A stretch of 64,000 bases of DNA from an uncultured Clostridia bacterium (GCA_944384415.1 CALWTF010000003.1:1-64000); one strand, 5' to 3'; shown: positions 10,901 to 19,176, counted from the stretch's first letter. A program made the numbers and translations. Notes: generated by a model not told the origin, from the sequence alone.

Positions 10901-11417
10901 GTTTAATTTGAACGAAATTAATCCAATGGATACATCAGCAGAAATAGGAACTGCATATCATAAAGCAATGCAGTTTATTGATTACAGTTTGAATTCGGTT
11001 GATGAAGTTGAAAAATACTTGAAAAAAGTTTTGTTGCCTGATGAATTATCTTTAATAAATTGTCACACAATATACAAGTGTATAAAGCATTTTAAGCCTT
11101 TAATGGAAAATGCACAAGTTTTGCGTGAACAAAGGTTTTTTATGTTAATACCATATAATGAAATTGTGCCTAATAATCAAATAAGTGATAAAATTTTAAT
11201 TCAAGGTGCTGTTGATTTAATAATTATAAAAGATAATGCGATAACATTAGTTGATTTTAAAACCACTAAACAAAAAGATGCTAATAAAATATGGCAAAAA
11301 TACAAAATTCAACTGGAATGTTACAAAAAAGCGGTGGAAAATGCTTTTAATTTACCGGTAAGTAAAAAAATTATTTATTCTTTTTTAAACGAATTGGAAA
11401 TATCGTTTGACAAATGA
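7920..11417 (+). CDS. addA: AddA, UvrD-type helicase and nuclease subunit
   Basis: Catalytic 3'-5' helicase of the AddAB complex. Visible motifs in order: Walker A SAGAGSGKTS near residue 25; the TFTNAAATEM motif; DEXX box YVDEYQD near 384; GDVKQSIYRFR; the C-terminal helicase motifs TMHESKGLEYP near 771 and YVAMTRAKNNLY near 846; and a RecB-family nuclease with GTAYHKAM, then VDFKTT near 1110 followed by a QLECYKKA helix. Two adjacent ATGs (7920, 7923) follow AAAGGAGAAA, and the first is used. The 38-base overlap with addB makes translational coupling likely. A Lys/Glu-rich insert at about 500-545 is low-complexity. Confidence 0.97.
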   Translation: MMERTQQQKSVIDTTDCQLLVSAGAGSGKTSVMIERAVNFVIKNGSVENLLMITFTNAAATEMRAKMEKELQLYLNNCSEQNLKAHIKEQLNLLGQADICTVHNFCQKLIKKYFFVINIDPSFSIIDESESMVLRERALNLVFNKLLDKNDSSFFDLLSVYDEKRNFKKLSTIVLKTFDFLQQLPEIDEFEKNILSLYESDINENEITKTINNFVINKMQYFVCKFEELNKNAKINGYEKIENITNSILTNISQINSKNNFETNHKLIFLLPSLPPKPVNGKDCDINELNENYANIKEEFNADILKIKNKIYCSENFDEIVSNFKWCEKNVQTIFMVTKLFSQYYSDLKRENNQMDFSDLEHFALQILKDNSIKEQVKDNYKQIYVDEYQDINNIQESIIQSVASENNLFLVGDVKQSIYRFRNTNPQIFVDKFNQFNKDGKNKKAKELNVNFRSDEAILDFVNFVFTRAMTKEIASVDYEKNGKLDAGIQFVTPENGIAKTCICVVKQQKEKKEKPEACGIYSVEKAEQQPEEESVFAKTEAYIVAQKITELMSEQKVIYDPKLKSLRPIEFNDITLLVRNRGEYLDTLTSYLRLLGVPVNSVSGVSIFEEYEIQVLHNYLKLLLNTQDDYTLTAFLSSPSIGLSMQELSDIRLKNSDINFYLACFKEQSFNKKVSFAFQLINDGRLSLINGSIYEVLNNFLTKTNLLAYFATMENGKQRLINVQTYLQHFLSHSYNYDLVSYLNFVEKSEKVNIPIQNLGGVDAVNIRTMHESKGLEYPIVFIVDSGHNFNTDSLKGSVLFSTKFGLGIEAFDKQLRVKYSTLTRSAIVIEEDEQQFAEELRLLYVAMTRAKNNLYIIGKASLDNIYPSIHKFDLQKKTSFLSILLSLLGETNISSIKNDVNKIAINSSNKNQFLVECYEPLQEEDLILDDKNCNYVNKKNIDSDKFLLTLYKYCGKQYEFNQSTSVALKSSITKIMQQEQEENNYNEAPYRFNLNEINPMDTSAEIGTAYHKAMQFIDYSLNSVDEVEKYLKKVLLPDELSLINCHTIYKCIKHFKPLMENAQVLREQRFFMLIPYNEIVPNNQISDKILIQGAVDLIIIKDNAITLVDFKTTKQKDANKIWQKYKIQLECYKKAVENAFNLPVSKKIIYSFLNELEISFDK

Positions 11418-11477
11418 TACAGTAGTTAATATAATAATTCTGCAAGAATAGACAAATTTTTTGTAATAGGAGATAAG

Positions 11478-14420
11478 ATGATGATTTTTCAATTATTATC
11501 AGGGTCAACATTTACTGAATCAGTTTTTGGTTTTTTACAAACTTTAATGACTGGATTAAGTATGGATTTACTTTTGCTTGTTGCTCTGGGTATTATATTT
11601 ATTGTGGTAGTTGCAGGTTCGTTTAGGGTAGGTTTTTCTTATGAAAATCGAGCTATGCGCCGAATTAGAAAAATTAATAAGTATTTAATTCGCAATCCTG
11701 TGGTAACTGACCAAAATTTGGTTGAGTTTCATCATCAAATGAAAAAATTGCCAAGGCGAATTCGTGATAGATGGCAGTTATTTATGCTTGAGCGTGAGGG
11801 AAGCCCAAGCAGATATTTAACTGTTGAATATTGCGTGAAAAGGTCTTTAAGTAACAGTAGTACGATTAATGTTATGAAACAAGTTAAAACTTTTACAATA
11901 GTTTTGGCTTTTGTTACTTTTATTTTAGGATTGGCTTGCCGTTTGAACGAGGCAGGAACCGTTTCAATGGTTAATATTATTTATGTTTTTCTTTATGCAA
12001 CACTTATACCTGCTTTGGTATGCTTAATAGGGTTTGTATTTTGTATGATTTTACAAGGTAGATTTACTTCTATAAACAAAACATTCTACGATAATTTTAC
12101 TGTATTTGTTAGAAATGTTGACAAAGCTACAAATACAATGCCAGATTATGTAGACTATGAATTATTATTTACAAAGCAAGAAATTAACGAAGGAATTCCA
12201 ATTTTACGCGAATATTTGGAAAAGCGTGCACTTGAAGAACAACGATTGCTTGAAAAATCTAAAAGAGAATCTGTTGAACACAGTCCATATAATTTTGATG
12301 ATTTAGGTGTAAACGGTTCTCAACTTATTGAACGAGCTGTACACGAAAGTGAATCATTTTTAATGAATAAAATGAATTTACAAAATGAAATAGCCGAATA
12401 TGAAAAGCAACTTAGTCAAGCAGAGAAAAATATGGACGATATTGAAAAAGATGCTAACAAAAAGTTGCAAGCTATTAAAGAAAACTTGGAAAGATTGGAT
12501 AAAGCTAGCGCAGAAACAACAAACCGTGTTGAAATTAACTATAACCGTAGACAAGCTAAAGACGAAATGGATAAAAAAGCTGTTATTGAAAAAGATTTAC
12601 AATCTATGTTAGCAAAAGAACAAACTGCAATAGACGGCTTTAACATAGAAATTCAAAGAAGAAAACAGGAAATTAAAAGTTTACAAGACGGTGTGGAAAG
12701 CGCATTAAAATCTGAATATAACACTTTTGCTACAAAAGTTTATGATGAATTAAGTGCAAAAGTTAGTGAAGAAAATTCTAACTTGGTTCGTGAGTACGAA
12801 GCACAAATAGTTCAAATGAAGGCTCAAATTAAGCAACTTAGTGCAGATAACGAAAAGAAAGATACTATGTTGCAAGTGAAAAATTTGGAATTAGAAAATA
12901 TTCGTACTTATGGTGCAACTGGTAATAATTATGTTCCACCAGTTCCAGATAATCAAATGTCTCAACCTGATGCTTATAATAACGGAGCCTACTATGGTAA
13001 TCAAGAAAATTATGATGCTAATGCTGAAAATTTAATGCAAAATGTTAATGGTGTGAATGATGAAAATCAAACCTATAATCAATATTATGATGAAAATGGA
13101 AATGCTATAGATTATTCACAATACTATGGTGATAATCAAGAAAATGTTGACCCTTCACAATATTATGATGAAAATGGCAATTTAATTGATTACTCACAAT
13201 ATTATGATGAAAATGGAAACTATATTGGTGAATCGACACAACAAAATGAGCAAGCACCACAGGGAAGTGATGAACAGGCTGCAACACAACCAACTGAAAA
13301 TGTTGAACAACAAAATGAAGTTGATAATTTACAAACAGCAAATGATGTAACACAATCAGAAACAGAACAACAAAATGCCGATAATTCTAACATTGAGCAA
13401 CCAGTTGAAAATGTAGAGCAAGCTAATTATGATAGTGCTAATGAAACAGAAGCGCAAACACCTATTGCTGATACAAGTAATGAGGTTGAACAAGAAGGAA
13501 TTGATTGGAGTCAGTTCTATGATGAAAATGGCAATTTTAAAGAATATGATGGTAGCATAGATGAAGGTGCTTCTAACAATGACAACAATAATGATTTACC
13601 AAGTTTACCACAAGTTGATGAAGATGGTAATTTGATTGAAGATGATAATATCAACACAACACAACCAATTGAAAATAATGATAATGAAAACAAAGAAGAA
13701 AAAATCATTGAAGAATTTGATGTTAATGGTAATGTTGATAATGTAACAAATGAACAAACAACCGAAACTGAAAATGGGGTTGAAAACAAAGTTGAATCTG
13801 ATGGTTTATTTGGATTAAATGATGATTTACCAAGCTTGCCACAAGTTGATGAAGATGGTAATTTAATTGAAGATGATGTAAAAGTTGATGAAAAAATTGA
13901 GCCTGTTGTTAATGATGAATCTGACAGTGATGCATCAGATGATGAGAAAGACAAACCAGATTCAGATGAAGATGATGAGGGCAGAAAGAAAAAGCAAGAA
14001 TTAGATGAAGCAACAGAAAAAGCAATGAAAAAAGTTGCAGAAGCTGAAGATGATGCAAAAATTGCTCAAGAAAAAGCTAAAAAAGCGAAAGAAGAAACTG
14101 AAGATTTAAAGAAAATTCAAGAACAGATAGCTGAAGAAAATAAGAAATTAATGCAACAACAACAAGAATTGCGTCAACAAATTGATGAAACTCTTGAGTC
14201 AATTGAAAAAAGCAACAAAAAAGCCGATAAAGCTAAAAATGTTGCAAAAATAAAAGCATTAATAGAAAAATTAAAAATTCAGGCAAAAGAGGCAAAAGCT
14301 AGTGGTGCAAGTAAAGAACAAGTAAAGCAAATTAATGCTTCGGTTGCTGAATTAGTTGCGGCAATTGCTAATTATACAACTACATCTACTTCAAAAAGTA
14401 AAAAAACAAAGAAGAGTTAA
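11478..14420 (+). CDS. Membrane-anchored coiled-coil protein with acidic YDENGN and LPSLPQVDEDGN repeats
   Basis: A 980-residue protein of unrecognised family. The N-terminal part has three hydrophobic helices at about 27-50, 137-157 and 168-190, separated by a basic loop. Residues about 295-465 are a long Glu/Lys coiled coil. Residues about 490-840 are disordered, Asn/Gln/Glu/Asp-rich, and contain four YDENGN units and two exact-length 18-residue copies of a DLPSLPQVDEDGN element. Residues 850-965 form a second Lys/Glu/Ala coiled coil, and the end is TSKSKKTKKS. It starts at the first of two ATGs after AGGAGATAAG. It has its own terminator and follows addA by 60 bases. A structural or scaffolding role at the membrane is inference. 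Confidence 0.75.
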   Translation: MMIFQLLSGSTFTESVFGFLQTLMTGLSMDLLLLVALGIIFIVVVAGSFRVGFSYENRAMRRIRKINKYLIRNPVVTDQNLVEFHHQMKKLPRRIRDRWQLFMLEREGSPSRYLTVEYCVKRSLSNSSTINVMKQVKTFTIVLAFVTFILGLACRLNEAGTVSMVNIIYVFLYATLIPALVCLIGFVFCMILQGRFTSINKTFYDNFTVFVRNVDKATNTMPDYVDYELLFTKQEINEGIPILREYLEKRALEEQRLLEKSKRESVEHSPYNFDDLGVNGSQLIERAVHESESFLMNKMNLQNEIAEYEKQLSQAEKNMDDIEKDANKKLQAIKENLERLDKASAETTNRVEINYNRRQAKDEMDKKAVIEKDLQSMLAKEQTAIDGFNIEIQRRKQEIKSLQDGVESALKSEYNTFATKVYDELSAKVSEENSNLVREYEAQIVQMKAQIKQLSADNEKKDTMLQVKNLELENIRTYGATGNNYVPPVPDNQMSQPDAYNNGAYYGNQENYDANAENLMQNVNGVNDENQTYNQYYDENGNAIDYSQYYGDNQENVDPSQYYDENGNLIDYSQYYDENGNYIGESTQQNEQAPQGSDEQAATQPTENVEQQNEVDNLQTANDVTQSETEQQNADNSNIEQPVENVEQANYDSANETEAQTPIADTSNEVEQEGIDWSQFYDENGNFKEYDGSIDEGASNNDNNNDLPSLPQVDEDGNLIEDDNINTTQPIENNDNENKEEKIIEEFDVNGNVDNVTNEQTTETENGVENKVESDGLFGLNDDLPSLPQVDEDGNLIEDDVKVDEKIEPVVNDESDSDASDDEKDKPDSDEDDEGRKKKQELDEATEKAMKKVAEAEDDAKIAQEKAKKAKEETEDLKKIQEQIAEENKKLMQQQQELRQQIDETLESIEKSNKKADKAKNVAKIKALIEKLKIQAKEAKASGASKEQVKQINASVAELVAAIANYTTTSTSKSKKTKKS
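13086..13535 (+). repeat. YDENGN repeat region inside the 980-residue protein
   Basis: Four copies of a TAT-GAT-GAA-AAT-GG-AA type unit encode YDENGN: three between 13086 and 13220, with a degenerate YGDNQEN copy between the first and second, and one near 13518-13535. They sit on an S-Q-Y spacer. The DNA copies are nearly identical, including synonymous positions, which points to recent duplication. Confidence 0.8.
13593..13646 (+). repeat. 54-base repeat, copy 1 (DLPSLPQVDEDGNLIEDD)
   Basis: Encodes 18 residues identical to the copy at 13824-13877. Only a few synonymous bases differ (for example AGT/TTA versus AGC/TTG in the Ser-Leu pair). Confidence 0.85.
13824..13877 (+). repeat. 54-base repeat, copy 2 (DLPSLPQVDEDGNLIEDD)
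   Basis: Second copy of the 18-residue acidic element, 231 bases downstream of copy 1 in the same frame. Confidence 0.85.
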
Positions 14421-14437
14421 TTCTTCTTTGTTTTTTT
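14406..14437 (+). terminator. Rho-independent terminator after the 980-residue protein gene
   Basis: Ten-base stem ACAAAGAAGA / TCTTCTTTGT with a 6-base loop that contains the stop codon, then a T run. It lies just before the convergent PRC-barrel gene. Confidence 0.85.
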
Positions 14438-14438
14438 A

Positions 14439-15125
14439 TTAATAGGCAATTAATTCTAGTTCTTTTAATACATTTAATCTTTTTGCCATTAAAATCAAGT
14501 TAGTGTTGATAACTGAATTTCTGTGAGCTAAAATTTGATTACCCATAACAATAAAATCTCGTTTTAATCTTTTACCAATTAATTGATTAGGTTGAACTCG
14601 AACAGGTGTAGGAGTTAAAGGAGAAATTTTAACATTTTGTATATTAGATTTTGAATCTATTTTAAATTTATTTTTTGGTGCAAAATTCGAAAGTTTTTTA
14701 GGCATATTTTTTGAATTTAAAATAATATATTCACCTACACATAACAAGTTATTTAATTCAATATTTTCTGTATCTGTTTTTAAATTAATTATATTCCAAT
14801 TTTCATCAAATTCAATATCATTAATTTTACCATAATATTTACCATTTATATCTATAATTTTTTTATTCATTAATCCACATAAATTAAAGTTATTTTCACA
14901 TACAATAAGTTTAGTATCATTTTTAACCAAAACAAATTGTTCTCCTAATTTGTAAATATCCTTTACTTCTAGTGTTTTAGTGTATTCTTCTGTATTATCT
15001 GCTATAATTAATTTGTTAATTTTTTTATAATTTTTAGAGTATAAAACATCAACAACATAACCAATATTTTTTTTATCATAAATAGATATAAGTTGTGCAC
15101 TAATTAATTCACTTAAAAACTTCAT
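14439..15125 (-). CDS. PRC-barrel domain protein, 228 residues
   Basis: Two PRC-barrel-like beta domains can be seen, at about 1-75 (starting MKFLSELISAQLISI and including GYVVDVLYS) and about 78-135 (NKKIIDINGKYYGKINDIEFDE). The C-terminal segment contains LIGKRLKRDFIVMGNQILAHRNSVI, a motif common at the end of clostridial PRC-barrel proteins. It has no signal or membrane segment. PRC barrels typically act as small binding or adaptor modules; the partner here is unknown. It converges on the upstream plus-strand gene across a terminator. Confidence 0.72.
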   Translation of the reverse strand: MKFLSELISAQLISIYDKKNIGYVVDVLYSKNYKKINKLIIADNTEEYTKTLEVKDIYKLGEQFVLVKNDTKLIVCENNFNLCGLMNKKIIDINGKYYGKINDIEFDENWNIINLKTDTENIELNNLLCVGEYIILNSKNMPKKLSNFAPKNKFKIDSKSNIQNVKISPLTPTPVRVQPNQLIGKRLKRDFIVMGNQILAHRNSVINTNLILMAKRLNVLKELELIAY

Positions 15126-15212
15126 AAATACCCCTTAATTTTTGGTATGAAATAATATATGAATTGTAATATTTAATTTTTACTTTTTTATATAAAAAAA
15201 TTTGCCGAAAAC

Positions 15213-15242
15213 TTGCATTATTTTTGATAATTATGTTATAAT
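15213..15242 (+). promoter_or_regulatory. Sigma-A type promoter for the SPFH/zinc-ribbon gene
   Basis: TTGCAT at 15213, 18-base spacer, TATAAT at 15237-15242. The gene starts 27 bases downstream. Confidence 0.7.
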
Positions 15243-15268
15243 CATTTTAATTAAAAAGGAATTGAAAA

Positions 15269-16480
15269 ATGGGTTTGTTTAATTTATTTAAAAAAAATAA
15301 TAAAAATACAATAAGTTTGCCATCTAAAAGCTCAAATGCTTTTATTCAATCTTATACTAGAAATTTAACAAAAATAAATATTGGTGATAAACTTATTGTT
15401 GAAAAAGGTTGGTCTGCAGTTCTTGTTGCAAAAGATACTGTTCTTGATGTTTTTTCAAGCGGTGAGTTCGAACTTAATTTGGGTATGATTCCAAAAGTTA
15501 CTGCAAAATTCAAATTAGATAAAGGTAGAAAAGTTAAGAAAGGCAAAGATATAAAAGTTGTATTGCCAAAAAGCTTTTTATGTGATGTTTATTTTGTAAA
15601 CCATAAATTATTTGAAAATCGAGTTTGGAAAAGTTATGCAATTCGTTTAAAATCAAATGATAACAAAAGATTGAAGTTTTGGGTTAATGGTAGGTATGAT
15701 GTGCGAATTGACAATCCAGGTGATGCTGTTGGTTTGTTCTTAATAGATTGGGGATATATTAACTCGGATAAGGTTTTGGGTAAGTTAGATTTTCTTGTAA
15801 GTGAAATATGTACAGATATATTGCAAAAAAACAGTAAAAAATTACCTGAAGAGATGATGTTGAAAGAATATTCTGAAACTGTTTTGCTTCCTAAAATTGA
15901 AAAACAATTTAGTAAATATGGATTAGTATTTAGTGGGGTTGGTGTAGAAAATATCATTTATCCACGGAATGTTGAAGTGCCTAAAAAAGAAGAAGAACCA
16001 GAATATGTGCCACCAGTTATAAAACCTGAAAAGATTAATTATGAAGAAAAAGCAGAAAAACTTCTTGATGGAACTGAAAATTCAAATAATATTGATAAAA
16101 TGGAAAATGAAGTTAAAAGAACCAAAAAACAGATTAAGAAGGACAAAGAGGAACTAGAAAAATCTGATTTGGAAACAATTAAATCAGAAGAAGAAATTGA
16201 AAATGTTAATAGTAAAATAGATAGTGATTCTGTTTTTGATAATGTTAAAATGCCAGATTTATCAAAAGGAAGAAGAAAAAAGAATTTAAAAATTTGTGCT
16301 AAATGTAATTCTATATTGCCAGTAGGTAGTAAGTTTTGCCCGCAATGTGGCCAACCAACTAGTGAGGAAGATTTATCATCAAATGAACAAATAGTTTGCC
16401 CAAAATGCAAAAAAGAAAACAAAGCCGGCACATTATTTTGTGAATGTGGTTGCTATTTACCACCAAAAGATGTACAATAA
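15269..16480 (+). CDS. SPFH-like (YdjI/virion core-like) protein with C-terminal double zinc ribbon
   Basis: The 403-residue protein has a globular N-terminal domain (about 25-235) with the pattern of SPFH/virion-core-like proteins: IGDKLIVEKGWSAVLV, a strand-rich core, and a C-terminal amphipathic segment YGLVFSGVGVENI. A Lys/Glu-rich coiled coil (about 255-330) follows. Two zinc ribbons then end the protein: CAKC...CPQCG near 342-362 and CPKC...CECG near 377-397. Members of this group are soluble scaffolds linked to membrane stress in B. subtilis. The zinc ribbon fusion suggests binding to another protein or nucleic acid. No transmembrane helix is seen. Confidence 0.72.
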   Translation: MGLFNLFKKNNKNTISLPSKSSNAFIQSYTRNLTKINIGDKLIVEKGWSAVLVAKDTVLDVFSSGEFELNLGMIPKVTAKFKLDKGRKVKKGKDIKVVLPKSFLCDVYFVNHKLFENRVWKSYAIRLKSNDNKRLKFWVNGRYDVRIDNPGDAVGLFLIDWGYINSDKVLGKLDFLVSEICTDILQKNSKKLPEEMMLKEYSETVLLPKIEKQFSKYGLVFSGVGVENIIYPRNVEVPKKEEEPEYVPPVIKPEKINYEEKAEKLLDGTENSNNIDKMENEVKRTKKQIKKDKEELEKSDLETIKSEEEIENVNSKIDSDSVFDNVKMPDLSKGRRKKNLKICAKCNSILPVGSKFCPQCGQPTSEEDLSSNEQIVCPKCKKENKAGTLFCECGCYLPPKDVQ

Positions 16481-16505
16481 TGGTATATTTTAAAAGGAGT
16501 TTATT

Positions 16506-16772
16506 ATGGCAAAATTTAATAAAGATATGACTATAGGTGAGGTTTTAGATATAAATCCAGAAGCTTCAACAGTTCTTACCGAGTTTGGTATGCATTGTTT
16601 TGGTTGTCCTATGAGTCAGGCTGAAACTTTGGAAGAAGCTGCTTCGGTTCACGATGCTGATGTAGATTTGATTATTAAAAAATTGGAAGAATTAAGTGAG
16701 CAAGAAAAATGTTGTTGTTCTTGCTGTGAAGAAAATGAATGTGAAGATGATTGTGATTGTGGTTGTAAATAA
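16506..16772 (+). CDS. DUF1858 / hybrid-cluster-associated redox disulfide domain protein
   Basis: Residues 5-65 match the DUF1858 (ScdA N-terminal-like) domain: MTIGEVLDINPEASTVL, then FGMHCFGCPMS with the conserved CxxC, then a helix. This small domain is associated with redox and iron-sulfur or nitric oxide responses. The last 20 residues are an added cysteine-rich acidic tail with about nine Cys, which could bind metal. It starts after AAAAGGAG. Its stop codon abuts the stop codon of the convergent LysM gene. Confidence 0.85.
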   Translation: MAKFNKDMTIGEVLDINPEASTVLTEFGMHCFGCPMSQAETLEEAASVHDADVDLIIKKLEELSEQEKCCCSCCEENECEDDCDCGCK

Positions 16773-17081
16773 TCATATTTCTAATCTCATACCTATAAAC
16801 AGAGTATTTACTCTGTTTTTTTCTTTTAAATATTGAGATGTTAAGTTATACAACTTTGCTATACTGTCAAATGTTTCACACGGTTGTACAATATGATAAT
16901 TTTTATTAGCATTTTCAATTATTATACAGCGACCTGTTTTAAAGTCGTTTTTATTTTGTTGTTTTATTTGAAAAACTGTTGTTTTATAAAATTTTGCTAA
17001 ACCTTCTATTGTGTCTTCCTCTTTAATTTGATGTAAATATTTTTCACAAAAAATACGATTTTTACCTAAAAATTCAATCAT
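16773..17081 (-). CDS. Small protein with two LysM domains
   Basis: The 102-residue protein is almost entirely two LysM motifs: residues about 12-52 (starting YLHQIKEEDTIEGLAKFYKTT) and 60-102 (starting YHIVQPCETFDSIAKLYNLT and ending GMRLEI). LysM binds peptidoglycan or GlcNAc polymers. There is no signal peptide, so export is not obvious; many clostridial spore-coat or cytoplasmic LysM proteins are like this. The minus-strand leader has AAAGGTC before ATG. It converges with the DUF1858 gene with no intergenic gap. Confidence 0.82.
   Translation of the reverse strand: MIEFLGKNRIFCEKYLHQIKEEDTIEGLAKFYKTTVFQIKQQNKNDFKTGRCIIIENANKNYHIVQPCETFDSIAKLYNLTSQYLKEKNRVNTLFIGMRLEI
16799..16822 (+). terminator. 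Terminator for the DUF1858 gene, inside the opposite LysM gene
   Basis: ACAGAG / CTCTGT stem with a TATTTA loop, then seven T. It lies within the last codons of the convergent LysM gene, so the same bases encode protein on the minus strand. Confidence 0.65.
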
Positions 17082-17220
17082 TTTTGACCTTTTTATATAA
17101 TTTTTTTTGCAATTTTGTTTTGATATATATTTTATATATGTTTTTTATTTTTTAAAAATGTAATAATTTTTAATAATTTTAGCCTCAGTTTAATATCTTA
17201 AAATAAAGGAGGCGAAATTA

Positions 17221-18732
17221 TTGGCTAAATCACTTTTTAAAGCAGTTTTAATTGTTGCTGGTTTTTCCATTATAACACGATTTTTAGGATTTATTTTTCG
17301 TGTTTATTTAGGAAGAGAATTAGGGGCAGAACTTTTAGGTGTGTATCAAGTTGCAACTTCGGTGTTTATGGTATTGCTTGTTTTGGTTTCTAGTGGTCTT
17401 CCTTTGGCTGTGTCAAAATTAACCGCAAAACAAACCGTTGTTGGAACTAGAAATAACGAGCATTCAATAGCAACAAGTGCTTTGCTTATTGGCCTTGTTA
17501 TTAGTGTTATAATATGTTTATTAGTTATTATAGGACAAAATGCTATTTCACATATTTTTACTGATGATAGATGTATGATGATTTTATTAACGCTTTTACC
17601 TGCTGTTATAGCTTCTGCAGTTTATTCTGCTTTTAGGGGTTCATTATGGGGAAGAAAAGATTATTTTTCAGTTAGTTTTACTGAACTTTTTGAACAAATA
17701 TTAAGAATTGCATTTTTTGTAATTATAATAAATTTAGCTTATGATACTGTTGATAAAAGTGTTATTGCTGGGTGGTCTCTTTCTGTAGCTTGTATAGGTT
17801 CTGCTGTTTTGGCGACAATAATTTATTTTAAAAAAGGCGGAAGACTTTCTAATCCTAAAGGTCAGTTTAAGTATATAATGCAAAGCTCAATACCTATAAC
17901 TGGTGTTAGGGCAGCTACAAGTTTAATTCAACCTTTAATAGCTGTGTTGTTTCCTGCAATGCTAGTTTTAAATGGTGTTAGTAATGAAAATGCTTTGGCT
18001 CTTTTTGGAATTATAATGGGAATGACCTTTCCATTGCTGTTTTTACCTTCAACATTGGTAGGTGCTTTGTCTTTCACTTTAATTCCTGAACTTTCATCTT
18101 CAATTGCTGGTAAACAATATGATGTGGTAAAAACAAGAGTTAAAAGCAGTTTAAGTTTTGCTATAATAGTTAGCGCTATGTTTATTCCGTTTTATTTAGG
18201 AATGGGGGAATGGATAGGTGAATTTTTGTTTGATAATTCATTAAGCGGTGTTTTTCTTTCTAAAGCTTCTTGGATAATGATACCACTTGGATTAAGTAAT
18301 ATAACATCAAGTGTTTTAAATGCTTTTAATCTTGAAATGCGTTCATTTATAAATAATGTGTTAGGCGGAATTGTTTTAATATTATTTGTTGTTGGTTTAA
18401 CAGGTGTTATGCAATCTGATGCATTAATTTATGGGTTTGGATTGTGTATGATAACTACTACAGTGTTAAATCTTATTATGATAAAAAAACGAACAAAATT
18501 TAGTTTGGGATTGGTTAAACCTACTGTTCTTAGTTTGATATTTATAGTACCATGTGCTTTATTAGGAAAATGGTTTTATCCTTTGTTAAATTTTATATTT
18601 CCATCATTTGTAAGTTTGTGTTTAGGTGCGGTAATATGTACTGGCTCATTTGTGGTTTTGTGTATAATTTTTAATTTGATTGATTTCGTTTGGGTATTTT
18701 CTAAATTTCCAAAAATGCAAAAAAAATTTTAA
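17221..18732 (+). CDS. SpoVB/MurJ-type lipid flippase (MOP superfamily)
   Basis: A 503-residue integral membrane protein, starting with TTG 9 bases after AAAGGAGG. The N-terminus (MAKSLFKAVLIVAGFSIITR, then GFIFRVYLGRELGAELLGVYQ) is typical of the SpoVB/YtgP/MurJ branch, which flips lipid II or related undecaprenyl-linked precursors. About 14 hydrophobic helices fill the whole length, as the family expects. With SpoIVA and YlmC in the window, a role in spore cortex or general wall synthesis is plausible; which of the two cannot be told from sequence alone. Confidence 0.88.
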   Translation: MAKSLFKAVLIVAGFSIITRFLGFIFRVYLGRELGAELLGVYQVATSVFMVLLVLVSSGLPLAVSKLTAKQTVVGTRNNEHSIATSALLIGLVISVIICLLVIIGQNAISHIFTDDRCMMILLTLLPAVIASAVYSAFRGSLWGRKDYFSVSFTELFEQILRIAFFVIIINLAYDTVDKSVIAGWSLSVACIGSAVLATIIYFKKGGRLSNPKGQFKYIMQSSIPITGVRAATSLIQPLIAVLFPAMLVLNGVSNENALALFGIIMGMTFPLLFLPSTLVGALSFTLIPELSSSIAGKQYDVVKTRVKSSLSFAIIVSAMFIPFYLGMGEWIGEFLFDNSLSGVFLSKASWIMIPLGLSNITSSVLNAFNLEMRSFINNVLGGIVLILFVVGLTGVMQSDALIYGFGLCMITTTVLNLIMIKKRTKFSLGLVKPTVLSLIFIVPCALLGKWFYPLLNFIFPSFVSLCLGAVICTGSFVVLCIIFNLIDFVWVFSKFPKMQKKF

Positions 18733-18742
18733 TAAAAATACA

Positions 18743-18769
18743 AAAAAAGCATAGTTAATATGCTTTTTT
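18743..18769 (+). terminator. Terminator after the SpoVB-type flippase gene
   Basis: Eleven-base stem AAAAAAGCATA / TATGCTTTTTT around GTTAA. It can also serve the minus-strand DUF4363 gene. Confidence 0.85.
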
Positions 18770-18792
18770 ATGTTATATAGTATATTATTTGC

Positions 18793-19176
18793 TTATATTA
18801 TATTTTGAAAATCAAAACTTATTGTATTATCGAATGTTTCTATCATATGCAATAATAAGTTGCACTCTACTTTTGCAAGTTCAAAATCTGTATTGGATAA
18901 ATGTGATACTATTAAGGAAATTTGTTTTCCTATTTGTTCAATATCTCTATAGTCAACAAACATACTTATTATAATTTCTTTATTGTGCCAATAGTTTTTT
19001 AAATCTTCAGCATTTTGTGAACTTAAAGTTAAATTTTCAGATTGTATATTTTCATACAATTCATTTGTTTTTGTTTTTAGGTCGTTAGTTACATTGTTTG
19101 TGTAAACTTCTTCAAAAATTGCAATACTTAAAAGAATAACTAATAAACTTATTATTATCCAAAATCTTTTTACCAT
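18793..19176 (-). CDS. DUF4363 family membrane-anchored protein
   Basis: The 127-residue protein has an N-terminal membrane anchor (residues 4-22) and an external helical domain with a conserved SENLTLSSQNAEDLKNYWHNK segment, which is the DUF4363 signature. DUF4363 genes commonly follow DUF421 (YetF) genes in spore formers, as here, where the two overlap by 7 bases. The function is unknown; a partner role for the YetF protein is inferred from the fixed neighbourhood. Confidence 0.82.
   Translation of the reverse strand: MVKRFWIIISLLVILLSIAIFEEVYTNNVTNDLKTKTNELYENIQSENLTLSSQNAEDLKNYWHNKEIIISMFVDYRDIEQIGKQISLIVSHLSNTDFELAKVECNLLLHMIETFDNTISFDFQNII

Noticed and set aside
13086-13877. Possible CRISPR-like repeats
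   Set aside because: The repeats are in-frame protein repeats of unequal spacing within one ORF; there are no unique spacers or Cas genes.
13105-13954. His-rich and Ser-rich minus-strand ORFs opposite the 980-residue protein
   Set aside because: Their composition is the mirror of the Asn/Asp/Glu repeats on the plus strand, with no start signals.
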